A model generated the notes under the pieces. The model did no database searches. It saw only the letters and a program-made list of their open reading frames with translations, and was not told the DNA's origin. A stretch of 6,961 nucleotides of DNA. Origin: Acidobacterium sp. (lineage in GTDB: Bacteria; Acidobacteriota; Terriglobia; Terriglobales; Acidobacteriaceae). The position numbers and the translations under genes are program-made. Of this stretch, positions 1-6,451 are shown one piece after another (within the stretch, counting starts at the first letter, position 1; every line of letters starts with the position of its first letter). The stretch is from positions 15,177 through 22,137 of the forward strand of contig PMAM01000171.1 in assembly GCA_003152595.1 (NCBI GenBank), given 5' to 3'.

Positions 1-380
1 CCCACCACGTAATTGCCGCCCACCACGAACTGGCCAAAGGCCTCGATCACCCTGCCCGCCGCCGCGGTCCCTTCCGCGCCATGCAGCAGAATCCTGCGGC
101 TCGAAGCGATGTTCAGCGAGAGACGAAACAAGGTCAGCAACAGCAGCAGGGTTGGAAAGACCGAGAAATCCACCGCGCGCCGCAGCTGCACGGCCGACAG
201 AAACACCAGGATCGACGCTGCCATCGAGCAGGCCAGCAACATGTCCATCACAAAGGCCGGCACCGGTATGATCATCACGAACAGCACGCTGATCGCCGCC
301 ACCGGCAGAGCCAGCGTGCGCAGTGCCTTGGTCCGGTCGCCCGGCACCGCCCCACTCAGAGGCATGACTCCCGCACTCAT
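1..380 (-). CDS. flhA: FlhA, flagellar export gate protein (N-terminal part, cut by window edge)
   Basis: This is the N-terminal 126 codons of FlhA, the large inner-membrane component of the flagellar type III export gate, which couples proton motive force to export and later docks substrates and chaperones through a cytoplasmic domain that is not in the window. The start is ATG at 380-378, preceded by GGGGAGG with about 8 bases of spacing, and overlaps the flhB stop as ATGA. Residues 23-65 hold the first two hydrophobic segments. Family-typical blocks follow: DFSVFPTLLLLLTLFRLSLN at about residues 71-90, IASSRRILL at 91-99, and AFGQFVVGGNYVV at 114-126. These closely match the strongly conserved first third of flagellar FlhA and virulence SctV proteins. 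The flagellar assignment rests on the neighbours. The identity is secure, but nothing can be said about the C-terminal domain. Confidence 0.96.
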   Translation of the reverse strand, partial: MSAGVMPLSGAVPGDRTKALRTLALPVAAISVLFVMIIPVPAFVMDMLLACSMAASILVFLSAVQLRRAVDFSVFPTLLLLLTLFRLSLNIASSRRILLHGAEGTAAAGRVIEAFGQFVVGGNYVV

Positions 381-1501
381 CGCTTCGACCTCCCCGTCTC
401 GCCCGCGTTCCGCTTCGCTCTCGCCGCCGCTTCAGCCCGCTCGCGGCGGACCCGCTCCTCGACCTCGCGCCGGTAAAGCCACGCAAGAATCGCGGCCACC
501 GCGGCGTACAGCTCAAAGGGAATGGCCTGCCCCTGCTCCACCTGGCGGTAGAGCGAACGGGCCAGCGGTGGGTTCTCGACGATCGGCACCCCGGCCCACT
601 GTGCCTCTTCGCGAATCTGGGCCGCCAGCAGGTCCCGGCCCTTCGCCAGCACGCGCGGCGGCTCCATGGATTCGAAATCGAAGCTCAGCGCCACCGCATA
701 GTGCGTCGGATTCGTCACCACCACCGAAGCCCGCGAGACGTCCGCCTTCAGCTGCCGCCGCCGCATCTGCCGCCGCAGGCCGCGAATGCGCGCTTTCACC
801 TGCGGACTGCCTTCCATCTCCCGGTATTCGTCGCGCATATCCTGTTTCGACATGCGCAGCCGGGTTTCCCGGGTGCGCCACTCCATCAGGTAATCGACCC
901 CGGCCCACGCCAGAAAAATCCACGCGCCCTCGACCAGCAGGTTGTACATCTCGGCAAACAGATCCGGATACTGCGCCGCGCTCATCGGCGGAATGGCGGT
1001 CTGCGCCTCGATCGCGTGCACGGCAAAGAACCCCAGTGCCGCGATTGGCACCAGAGACTTGCCCAGACGCACCGCGGCACGCAGCGAAAACACATTCTTC
1101 GCGTTCTCGACCGGATTGACGCGCTCCGGTTTGAAGCGCAGCGCTTCGAAGTTCAGCGTCCAGCCCCCGCCCTGCGCGATCCCGGCTCCCACCGCCGCGG
1201 CCAGGGCGGCAAGAAAGAGAATCCCCACCGGTTCCAGCGCCTTCAGGAAGACCCCGCGAATTTCCATGGCCGTCCCGGCCGCTGAAGTTCGCTCCCAGAT
1301 CGCCGGCTGTCCCATCCCCAGCAGAACGCGATACGCGCCACCCCACCCGGCAATCCAGCGCGGCGCAACGCCACCCAGCACATAGACGGAGGCCAGCATC
1401 GCCACCGCAGCCATCAAATCGCGGCTGTGCGCCCGATCGCCCTTCTCGGCGGCCTTCTGGCGCTGCCGCGGTGTCGCCTGTTCGGTGCGGTCTCCTGCCA
1501 T
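377..1501 (-). CDS. flhB: FlhB, flagellar export switch protein
   Basis: FlhB sits in the inner membrane beside FliPQR and switches export from rod/hook to filament substrates after autocleavage. The 374-residue product is of usual length. Residues 1-28 are a charged N-terminus with the typical TEQATPRQRQKAAEKG pattern. Four hydrophobic segments lie at about 29-49, 88-109, 143-163 and 186-205, followed by a basic cytoplasmic linker at 206-255. The autocleavage motif NPTH is intact at residues 264-267 (bases 701-712), and the downstream VENPPLARSLY at 308-318 matches the FlhB C-terminal domain. The tail from 345 is a highly charged Arg/Glu/Ala extension. Its ATG lies 2 bases after the fliR stop, behind only a weak Shine-Dalgarno, so translational coupling to fliR is likely. 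Its TGA overlaps the flhA ATG. Flagellar rather than virulence type is inferred from the neighbours fliN, fliO and fliPQR. Confidence 0.97.
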   Translation of the reverse strand: MAGDRTEQATPRQRQKAAEKGDRAHSRDLMAAVAMLASVYVLGGVAPRWIAGWGGAYRVLLGMGQPAIWERTSAAGTAMEIRGVFLKALEPVGILFLAALAAAVGAGIAQGGGWTLNFEALRFKPERVNPVENAKNVFSLRAAVRLGKSLVPIAALGFFAVHAIEAQTAIPPMSAAQYPDLFAEMYNLLVEGAWIFLAWAGVDYLMEWRTRETRLRMSKQDMRDEYREMEGSPQVKARIRGLRRQMRRRQLKADVSRASVVVTNPTHYAVALSFDFESMEPPRVLAKGRDLLAAQIREEAQWAGVPIVENPPLARSLYRQVEQGQAIPFELYAAVAAILAWLYRREVEERVRRERAEAAARAKRNAGETGRSKR

Positions 1502-1503
1502 GG

Positions 1504-2292
1504 CTAAGTTGTCCCCGCCGACCGTGCCAGCAGACGGCCGGCATCATCCAGCAGTGCCGCAAAATGCCCCTCGATCCAGTGCGGCCACAGGGCCAGCGAT
1601 CCGATCAGGACCCCGTAGCCGAGCATCGTCTTCAGCGGGACGCCAATCATCATCACCGGCAGTTGCGGGGCCAGCTTTCCAGCCAGAGCGACCGCCATCT
1701 CCGCCAGCAGCGTCGCGGCCACGACCGGCGCCGAGAGCTGCAGCGCCGCGGCGAAGATGCCGCCCGCCATCGTCACCAGAGCCCATCCGGCCCGCGGATC
1801 GAGCCTCACCGAGCCCACCGGCGCGGTGGCAAAGGTCCGGAAGAGCGCCTCCAGCATCGTCCGGTGCAGACCGGCGCCCAGCACCACCAGCGTGCCCAGC
1901 AACCCGAACATCTGGCCCAGCAGCGGCGTCGATACCGGGGAATTCGGATCCATCAGGTTCACCAGCGAAAAGCTGAACTGGAAGCCCAGCACCTGCCCGG
2001 TGAACTCCAGCGCCTCGAACAGCAACGACAGCGTCAGGCCGAGGACCAGTCCCACGCTCAGCTCTCCGAGTACGGGCAGAATCCCCAGCTCGGCGTGTGC
2101 CCCCGGAAAGCCGGCCACCACCGGGGCCAGCAGAAACGAGACCGCCAGTACGAACCCCGCCTTGATCCGCGGCGGGATGGCCGCCGAAGAGAACACGGGC
2201 GCAAACACCATCAGCCCGCTGATGCGCACCAGCACCAGCGTCATCGACCCCAGAGCCTGCTCCCAGTTCCCTCCTGGCCCGAGTGCCGCCAT
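1504..2292 (-). CDS. fliR: FliR, flagellar export gate protein
   Basis: FliR caps the helical FliP5-FliQ4-FliR1 export channel in the inner membrane. The 262-residue product has the usual length and is hydrophobic almost throughout. Near the N-terminus VRISGLMVFAPVFSS (residues 22-36) and IPPRIKAG (39-46) match the family signature. MDPNSPVSTPLLGQMFGLL at about 114-132 is the conserved central block, and MMIGVPLKTMLGYG at 214-227 is the typical late segment. The chosen ATG at 2292-2290 lies 3 bases after the fliQ stop and is preceded by CAGGGA at suitable spacing. An ATG at 2299 is in another frame. The gene ends 2 bases before flhB, which makes co-translation likely. Confidence 0.96.
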   Translation of the reverse strand: MAALGPGGNWEQALGSMTLVLVRISGLMVFAPVFSSAAIPPRIKAGFVLAVSFLLAPVVAGFPGAHAELGILPVLGELSVGLVLGLTLSLLFEALEFTGQVLGFQFSFSLVNLMDPNSPVSTPLLGQMFGLLGTLVVLGAGLHRTMLEALFRTFATAPVGSVRLDPRAGWALVTMAGGIFAAALQLSAPVVAATLLAEMAVALAGKLAPQLPVMMIGVPLKTMLGYGVLIGSLALWPHWIEGHFAALLDDAGRLLARSAGTT

Positions 2293-2295
2293 CGC

Positions 2296-2571
2296 TCATC
2301 CCTGTCCCAGAAAGCGGTGGAAGTCGGAGAACAGGCCCGTCGTATAGCTCATCAGCCGGCCCAGATACCAGGGCAGCGCCGCCAGCAGCAGCCCGACCAC
2401 TACCAGCAGCCGCGGTACCGTGGAGATGGTCTGATCCTGCAGCGAGGTCAGCGTCTGCAGCAGGCTGATCAGAAGACTCGTAACGCAGGCCGCCAGCAAC
2501 ACCGGCGCGCTCAGAATCAGCGCCTCCCGCAGCAGATGCCGCATCAGTTCCGCCGCCTCATCGGGTCCCAT
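2296..2571 (-). CDS. fliQ: FliQ, flagellar export channel protein
   Basis: FliQ is the small helical-hairpin subunit that wraps FliP/FliR in the export gate. The 91-residue product matches the usual length of about 90. It has two hydrophobic segments, about residues 16-40 and 53-76, separated by the hallmark LQDQTISTVPRLL at 44-56, close to the conserved Q(D/E)QT(I/L)SF(V/I)PK loop. The frame stays open 48 codons further upstream to an ATG at 2715, but that extension is hydrophilic and overlaps the fliP end. The ATG at 2571-2569 has an excellent GAGGGAGGAA ribosome binding site and gives the normal protein. It is separated from fliP by 104 purine-rich bases and from fliR by 3 bases. Confidence 0.95.
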   Translation of the reverse strand: MGPDEAAELMRHLLREALILSAPVLLAACVTSLLISLLQTLTSLQDQTISTVPRLLVVVGLLLAALPWYLGRLMSYTTGLFSDFHRFLGQG

Positions 2572-2574
2572 ATC

Positions 2575-2584
2575 TTCCTCCCTC
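2575..2584 (-). promoter_or_regulatory. Strong ribosome binding site of fliQ
   Basis: GAGGGAGGAA lies just upstream of the ATG at 2571. It decides the fliQ start against the longer open frame that begins at 2715. Confidence 0.8.
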
Positions 2585-2675
2585 CGCGCCTTCTGTCCTG
2601 CTTCACTGCCGCACGTCGCGCCCTTCGACTTCCGCTTCCCCTCAGACCTCTGCCTCAGCTCCCTCCCTGCCCGGG

Positions 2676-3377
2676 TCAGAAACTCTTCAGCAGCGAACCG
2701 GCCAGCAGATTCCACCCATCGACCATCACAAAGAGCAGGATCTTCAGCGGTGTCGAGATCACCACCGGCGGCAACTGATACATGCCGATCGAAGTCGTGA
2801 TCGAAGCCACCACCATATCCACCAGCAGGAACGGCAGGAACAGCACCGCCCCGATCTCAAAACCCGCCTTCAGTTCGCTCAGGATGTAGGCCGGCACCAC
2901 CACGCGCAGCGGCACATCGTCGGGCTTCGCCGGTCGCGATGTCATCGACGCAGAAACAAACAAGGCCAGGTCCTTCTCCCGCGCGTACCGCAGCATGTAC
3001 GCCTTCACCGGCTCCGAACCGCGCTCGATCGCATCCCAGCCGGAAATCTGACCGGCTCGAAACGGTTCTACCGCCTGCTGATCCACCTGCACCAGCACCG
3101 GCTGCATCAGGAACCAGGTCATCATCAGGCCCAGCCCCATCAGCACCTGGTTCGAGGGCGCCGTTTGCGTTCCCAGCGCCTGGCGCAGGAAGTGGAACAC
3201 GATCAGCAGACGCACCATCGGCGTCATCGAGAGCAGAATCGCCGGCAGCAGGGTCAACAGGGTCAGCGAAAAGACGATCGTCCACGGAACCGAATTGTTG
3301 TTGCCCAGCTGGCCGGACAAGTCCAGCCCCGGCAGCCCGTGCGGCGCCTTCGCAGCCGCCAGCAGCAGCAGGTTCAC
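2676..3377 (-). CDS. fliP: FliP, flagellar export channel protein
   Basis: FliP is the main pore-forming subunit of the export gate, present in five copies. With a GTG start at 3377-3375 the product has 233 residues, near the family norm. This start overlaps the fliO stop as GTGA and has GCGGGAG upstream. The frame continues upstream to 3578, but that stretch is fliO read out of frame and is hydrophilic. A short hydrophobic LLLLAAA follows the start, shorter than a classic FliP signal peptide. Conserved blocks are MTPMVRLLIVFHFLRQALGT (51-70), QTAPSNQVLMGLGLMMTWFL (71-90), YILSELKAGFEIG (164-176), FLPFLLVDMVVASI (180-193) and LLFVMVDGWNLLAGSL (214-229). Oddly, the gasket loop, which is methionine-rich in many FliP proteins, reads GMYQLPP (198-204) here and keeps one Met. 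Identity is certain; the start is probable. Confidence 0.95.
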   Translation of the reverse strand: MNLLLLAAAKAPHGLPGLDLSGQLGNNNSVPWTIVFSLTLLTLLPAILLSMTPMVRLLIVFHFLRQALGTQTAPSNQVLMGLGLMMTWFLMQPVLVQVDQQAVEPFRAGQISGWDAIERGSEPVKAYMLRYAREKDLALFVSASMTSRPAKPDDVPLRVVVPAYILSELKAGFEIGAVLFLPFLLVDMVVASITTSIGMYQLPPVVISTPLKILLFVMVDGWNLLAGSLLKSF

Positions 3378-3655
3378 GACACCGGCTCCCGCTTCCGCCT
3401 GCGGTGCGCGGAGACTTCCATGATCGGCGTGATCACCTCGCTGCCCAGCGCCAGCAGCACACTCTTGCCCCTGCAGTTCACCAGCACGAGAGACTTTTTC
3501 GGTCCAAGGCTCAGTCGCCCCTCCAGACGAATTGGCAACTCCCCGGCCGTCGGCAGGCTCATCAGCTTTCGCAGCCACAGTCCCAGCCGCATGGTCCAGC
3601 TGTAGCGCGGCATCGGCGTACTGCCGTCGAAGACCGGGTTCAGCACCATGCCCAT
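3374..3655 (-). CDS. fliO: FliO-like protein lacking the membrane segment
   Basis: FliO assists FliP assembly during construction of the export gate. The 93-residue product matches only the cytoplasmic part of FliO: RLEGRLSLGPKKSLVLVNCR at residues 43-62, then LLALGSEVITPI at 67-78, and a basic tail (HRRRKRE). The N-terminal 40 residues contain MRLGLWLRKLM but no run long and hydrophobic enough to cross the membrane, whereas FliO proteins usually carry one transmembrane helix. The start ATG at 3655-3653 follows AGAGGGAAG. In-frame GTG and TTG codons upstream would add only hydrophilic residues. It lies 80 bases after fliN and overlaps fliP by GTGA. Position between fliN and fliP supports the call; the family match is short and the protein is divergent. 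Confidence 0.8.
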   Translation of the reverse strand: MGMVLNPVFDGSTPMPRYSWTMRLGLWLRKLMSLPTAGELPIRLEGRLSLGPKKSLVLVNCRGKSVLLALGSEVITPIMEVSAHRRRKREPVS

Positions 3656-3661
3656 GTTCTT

Positions 3662-3670
3662 CTTCCCTCT
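3662..3670 (-). promoter_or_regulatory. Ribosome binding site that sets the fliO start
   Basis: AGAGGGAAG upstream of the ATG at 3655 supports this start over the longer open frame that begins at 3820 inside the fliN coding region. Confidence 0.6.
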
Positions 3671-3735
3671 TCCCCGCGGTTCCTCCGCCAATCGCACAAT
3701 CTCCACAATTCCCTCTCGTCCTCCGCGCGCTTCTC

Positions 3736-4158
3736 CTAAGCCAGCCGGGTCACGCGCACCGCCAGTCTCTGATCCAGGACTTCGAATTCCGACCACAGCA
3801 GCAGTGCGCCGGCGCAACACAAGGGCACATCCTGGGTGTGCTCGTGTACCGTTTCCACCACCGTTCCCTTCTGCATCGCCAGCAAATCCTGTACCCGAAA
3901 CGAGCGGACCTTGACCATCACGTCCACCTGCATCGGCAGCCGCTCCAGACGAACGTCTCCCAGGCGAGAATCCGGCAATGCTTCGTTTGCCTCGTTCTCC
4001 TGCACCGCCAGCGCTGTTGCCCCGGCAGCGGTTGCCGCCACGGGGTTGGAAGCAGACACTCCCCCGCCGGCGGCTGCGGCGGCCGAAGCCGCACCTTCCC
4101 GTGCTCCCCCTCCCGGGGGCGCGTTCGTGATTCCTTTGTCCTCAGTTCCAGGTGGCAT
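3736..4158 (-). CDS. fliN: FliN-like C-ring (SpoA domain) protein
   Basis: FliN forms the lower part of the flagellar C-ring, binds FliH and helps deliver export substrates. The 140-residue product has a low-complexity N-terminal half (about residues 12-55, rich in Ala, Gly and Pro) and a SpoA domain at about 73-140. The domain starts LPMQVDVMVKVRSFRVQDLL (74-93), matching the FliN pattern of a beta strand leading into a conserved DLL, and ends with VLDQRLAVRVTRL (127-139), matching the usual VVDxxxGVRITxI. The middle is divergent: the usual GEPVDLxVNG block reads QDVPLCCAG (109-117), with two adjacent cysteines. The ATG at 4158 has only a weak AGGA upstream. As the first gene of the export cluster it fits FliN, although a second FliN/FliM paralogue elsewhere in the genome is possible. 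Confidence 0.8.
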   Translation of the reverse strand: MPPGTEDKGITNAPPGGGAREGAASAAAAAGGGVSASNPVAATAAGATALAVQENEANEALPDSRLGDVRLERLPMQVDVMVKVRSFRVQDLLAMQKGTVVETVHEHTQDVPLCCAGALLLWSEFEVLDQRLAVRVTRLA

Positions 4159-4320
4159 CGCAGCTCAGTTCCTGCGCGCCAGTGCCCCAAAAGACGACAC
4201 AACGATTAGAAGATTCTTACCTTCGCGCCCCGATCGCTCCGCGTGCGGGCTCGCTCCGGCCCCGCCGCAGGACGTGCGTCCGGGGCGCGCCGCAATGCCG
4301 TGAGGTCCTCGTCCCGTCGC
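4159..4320 (-). other. Spacer between the kinase gene and fliN
   Basis: This 162-base gap lies after the kinase stop and before fliN. It contains a GC-rich inverted repeat (GCCCCG at 4259-4264, CGGGGC at 4281-4286, with GGAC/GTCC nested inside) and a wider CGCGCCCC/GGGGCGCG pair (4224-4231, 4282-4289). No T-run follows on the minus strand, so it is not a standard intrinsic terminator. No convincing sigma-70, sigma-28 or sigma-54 promoter for fliN was found. Whether fliN is transcribed from here or by read-through is open. Confidence 0.45.
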
Positions 4321-5787
4321 TCAATCCGTTGCGCCAGCGCTCCGCAGCGTGAACCAGAACGTCGCGCCCTTCTCCAGCGCGCCCTCGGCCCAGATACGAC
4401 CGCCATGGCGCGCCAGGATCCGCTGCACCGTCGCCAGCCCGATCCCTGTCCCCGGAAACTCGCTCCGGCTGTGCAGCCGATGGAAGGGCTGAAAGAGTTC
4501 ATCGCTCTGCCTGGGATCGAACCCCGCGCCATCGTCCCGCACGTAGTAGAGCGTTTCTCCGCGCCGATTGATGGCGCCGAATTCGATGCACGCCTGCCCG
4601 TGGTGCGAGCTGTACTTCCACGAGTTGCGAATCAGGTTGTCCAGCGCCACCCGCATCAGGCCCTCGTCCGCCTCCACCGGAGGCACATGCGCAACCATGA
4701 ACTCGACCTGCCGTTTTCGATCCCCGCGCTTCAGATCCTCTGCAATCCGCGTCACGATTCCCGTCAGATCTACCGGCCCCTTCTTCAGTGGAGCCGTGCT
4801 TGCCCGCGACAAATGCAGCAGATCGTCGATCAGGGAAGTCATGCCGTGGGTGACCTCCTGCATCTGTTCCAGAATCTCCCTCCGCTCGCCCTCCGGCCTC
4901 TCGTGATCGGAGTTCTCCAGCAGGTAGATCATTCCCTGTACGGCGTCGAGCGGCCCGCGCAGATCGTGCGCCACCATATACGAGAAGGCCTCCAGTTCCC
5001 GGTTGGCGGCTCGCAGCGCCGCCGTCCGCTCCTCGACGCGCACTTCCAGCTCCTCGCGCGCTCGATTCAGCGCTGTGTCCCGCTCCTGGATCTGCACCAG
5101 CATCTCGTTGAACGCTTCCACCAGCACCGCCACTTCGTCCCCGTCCATCTGGGGCTCAGCCCGTACCGAGTAATCCCGCTCCCGCGACACACGGCGAGCC
5201 GTCTCCGCCAGAGCCACCATCGGCCGCGCCACCAGCCGTCGCGCCGTCGCGCTGATCAGCACCCCGGCCGCCATACAGACCAACAGCACACCGAACGCGA
5301 TCACCAGATACTGCCGCGCCCTGTTTCCCGTTTCGGTCAGCTGGGCCGCAATGTAGACCGTACCCACCGGTTTTCCCTGGAAGATGATCCGGTGCGCCAG
5401 CAATACGCCGCTTCCGTTCACCCATTCCTCGTCGATCTTTCCCGCAGTTAGTGCCCGTACCGGGGGCGCCGGCGCACTGGCTGAACGCTGATATTCCGCA
5501 AACGGCGTTCCATCGTTCATCACCAAAGTTGCAGCCACCACATCCGGCGAGCTGCGCAACGCCTCCAGCGTCGCAGTGGCACTCTGTTGGTCGTCAAACA
5601 TTAACGCTGTAACGCTATTGGTGCCAACAATTTGTGCGGCAGTCCTCAGGTCCAGAATGAGGTTTTTGCGAAACGAAATAACGTCGTAGATGAAGAACGC
5701 CAGCACCGCCAGAACCAGCACAATCGCGCTGACCATGATGTTCATCCACATCAGCTTTCCTGAGATCGACCGGGAGCCGGGCCTCAT
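4321..5787 (-). CDS. Sensor histidine kinase with CHASE8-like periplasmic domain
   Basis: This is a membrane histidine kinase of 488 residues, complete at both ends. Transmembrane segments lie at about 16-35 and 159-181. The 120-residue extracytoplasmic part between them resembles CHASE8: NSVTALMFDDQQSATATLEA (57-76) and VAATLVMNDGTPFAEYQ (84-100). HAMP follows at about 182-235, then a charged coiled coil (232-266). The phosphoacceptor box is SYMVAHDLRGPLDAV with His274, in the phytochrome-like subclass. ATP-binding motifs are DNLIRNSWKYSS (383-394), RDDGAGFDP (417-425), LFQPFHRLHS (431-440) and GTGIGLATVQ (446-455), so all catalytic residues appear present. The start has a strong GGGAGGGG site and overlaps the yfiR stop by ATGA. 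YfiR normally binds the periplasmic domain of the cyclase YfiN, so the upstream product is the likely input. No response regulator gene is in the window. Confidence 0.93.
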   Translation of the reverse strand: MRPGSRSISGKLMWMNIMVSAIVLVLAVLAFFIYDVISFRKNLILDLRTAAQIVGTNSVTALMFDDQQSATATLEALRSSPDVVAATLVMNDGTPFAEYQRSASAPAPPVRALTAGKIDEEWVNGSGVLLAHRIIFQGKPVGTVYIAAQLTETGNRARQYLVIAFGVLLVCMAAGVLISATARRLVARPMVALAETARRVSRERDYSVRAEPQMDGDEVAVLVEAFNEMLVQIQERDTALNRAREELEVRVEERTAALRAANRELEAFSYMVAHDLRGPLDAVQGMIYLLENSDHERPEGERREILEQMQEVTHGMTSLIDDLLHLSRASTAPLKKGPVDLTGIVTRIAEDLKRGDRKRQVEFMVAHVPPVEADEGLMRVALDNLIRNSWKYSSHHGQACIEFGAINRRGETLYYVRDDGAGFDPRQSDELFQPFHRLHSRSEFPGTGIGLATVQRILARHGGRIWAEGALEKGATFWFTLRSAGATD

Positions 5788-6443
5788 TTCGCCCCTCCCG
5801 TGCCGGGGTTTCCGGTCACCGTTACGGCTACCTTCAGCAACTCCGAGCTCAGCACGATGCGGTGCCGAATCACCGCCTCAAGATTGACCGCGAACCGGAC
5901 ATGATCTCCAACCAGCAGGAACTGAATCATGCCGCCGTGCGCCAGAAAGTCCGGCCCCTCTCCGACCGTTAGAATCGGCTTTCCTTGCGCAGCCGCCAGA
6001 AAGCTGCCCTCCCGCGCATTCTCTCCCGTTCCCACAAACAGAATCGAGCACGCTCCCACACCTTCCGGGCCCTCGAGATCCCGCTCCTCCACCGGCCGCC
6101 CGCCGATCTCCTCCCCGTCCACCAGTTTCCCCACCGCCTGCCCGAACGGATCGCGTCCGGCGATGCAAACCAGCATGGGGCCGCGATCGACTCCTTGCGG
6201 CCAGCGAACAAATTTCCCGAAGTTGTAGAGATAAGCAGCCTGGACGTCGTCGCGCGAGGTCTTTTGCGCCTGCCCCGCCTGCAGCAGGAGCACGAAGACG
6301 ATCGCCGTCGTTGCGGCTATCCGCCGCAGGATCCACGCGACGGCGCGCCGTACCGGGGCCCCCTCCGTCTCTTCCCTTTGCCGCCCCGGTCCTCTCAAAT
6401 GCATCCGCTTTTGCCCGTGCTCCGCTGCTTCGTCCAGGTCCAT
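5784..6443 (-). CDS. YfiR-family (DUF4154) periplasmic protein
   Basis: YfiR proteins are periplasmic regulators that bind and hold inactive a membrane partner until envelope or redox stress releases it. The product has 219 residues. AYLYNFGKFVRWPQG (70-84), LVCIAGRDPFG (91-101), SILFVGTG (133-140), ILTVGEGPDF (157-166), GGMIQFLL (170-177), FAVNLEAV (184-191) and LSSELLKVAV (198-207) follow the DUF4154 pattern in order. A hydrophobic stretch at about 43-58 ending in QAGQAQ acts as a secretion signal. Its two cysteines, C93 and C132, sit where the family's conserved disulfide pair lies. The ATG at 6443 has GAGG upstream but gives an unusually long n-region; ATG at 6404 is an alternative. It is translationally coupled to the kinase. 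No yfiB or yfiN gene accompanies it. Confidence 0.9.
   Translation of the reverse strand: MDLDEAAEHGQKRMHLRGPGRQREETEGAPVRRAVAWILRRIAATTAIVFVLLLQAGQAQKTSRDDVQAAYLYNFGKFVRWPQGVDRGPMLVCIAGRDPFGQAVGKLVDGEEIGGRPVEERDLEGPEGVGACSILFVGTGENAREGSFLAAAQGKPILTVGEGPDFLAHGGMIQFLLVGDHVRFAVNLEAVIRHRIVLSSELLKVAVTVTGNPGTGGAK
5792..5799 (-). promoter_or_regulatory. Strong ribosome binding site of the kinase gene
   Basis: GGGAGGGG lies 4 bases before the ATG at 5787, inside the last codons of yfiR. With the ATGA overlap it indicates coupled but efficient kinase translation. Confidence 0.75.
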
Positions 6444-6451
6444 TCAGCATA

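Noticed and set aside
13..1119. Plus-strand open frame of 368 codons opposite flhA and flhB
   Set aside because: The product is Pro/Arg/Ser-rich with no domain, and it lies antisense to clear FlhA and FlhB coding sequence.
1471..2778. Long plus-strand open frame of 435 codons opposite fliR and fliQ
   Set aside because: Its translation is Gln/Arg/His/Pro-rich low complexity, as expected for the antisense of GC-rich genes, and fliR and fliQ on the other strand are certain.
2676..3578. 300-codon version of FliP starting at 3578
   Set aside because: The extra 67 residues are fliO read out of frame; the GTG at 3377 gives a normal-length protein.
2572..3735. Shared GCGCGGAGG in the fliN-fliO and fliP-fliQ gaps (3728-3720, 2589-2581)
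   Set aside because: It is a short purine-rich similarity easily explained by GC bias and ribosome binding sequences.
1..4158. Virulence-type (injectisome) secretion system
   Set aside because: The FliO-like and FliN-like genes and the fliPQR-flhB-flhA order fit flagella, and no secretin, needle or translocon genes are present in the window.
4159..4200. Sigma-54 promoter (GG...GC) ahead of fliN
   Set aside because: GGCAC and a following GC are present, but the spacing is one base short and the -12 element lacks TTGC.
4201..4225. Sigma-70 promoter with TCTAAT as -10 ahead of fliN
   Set aside because: No acceptable -35 sequence lies 16-18 bases upstream; the region there is GC-rich.
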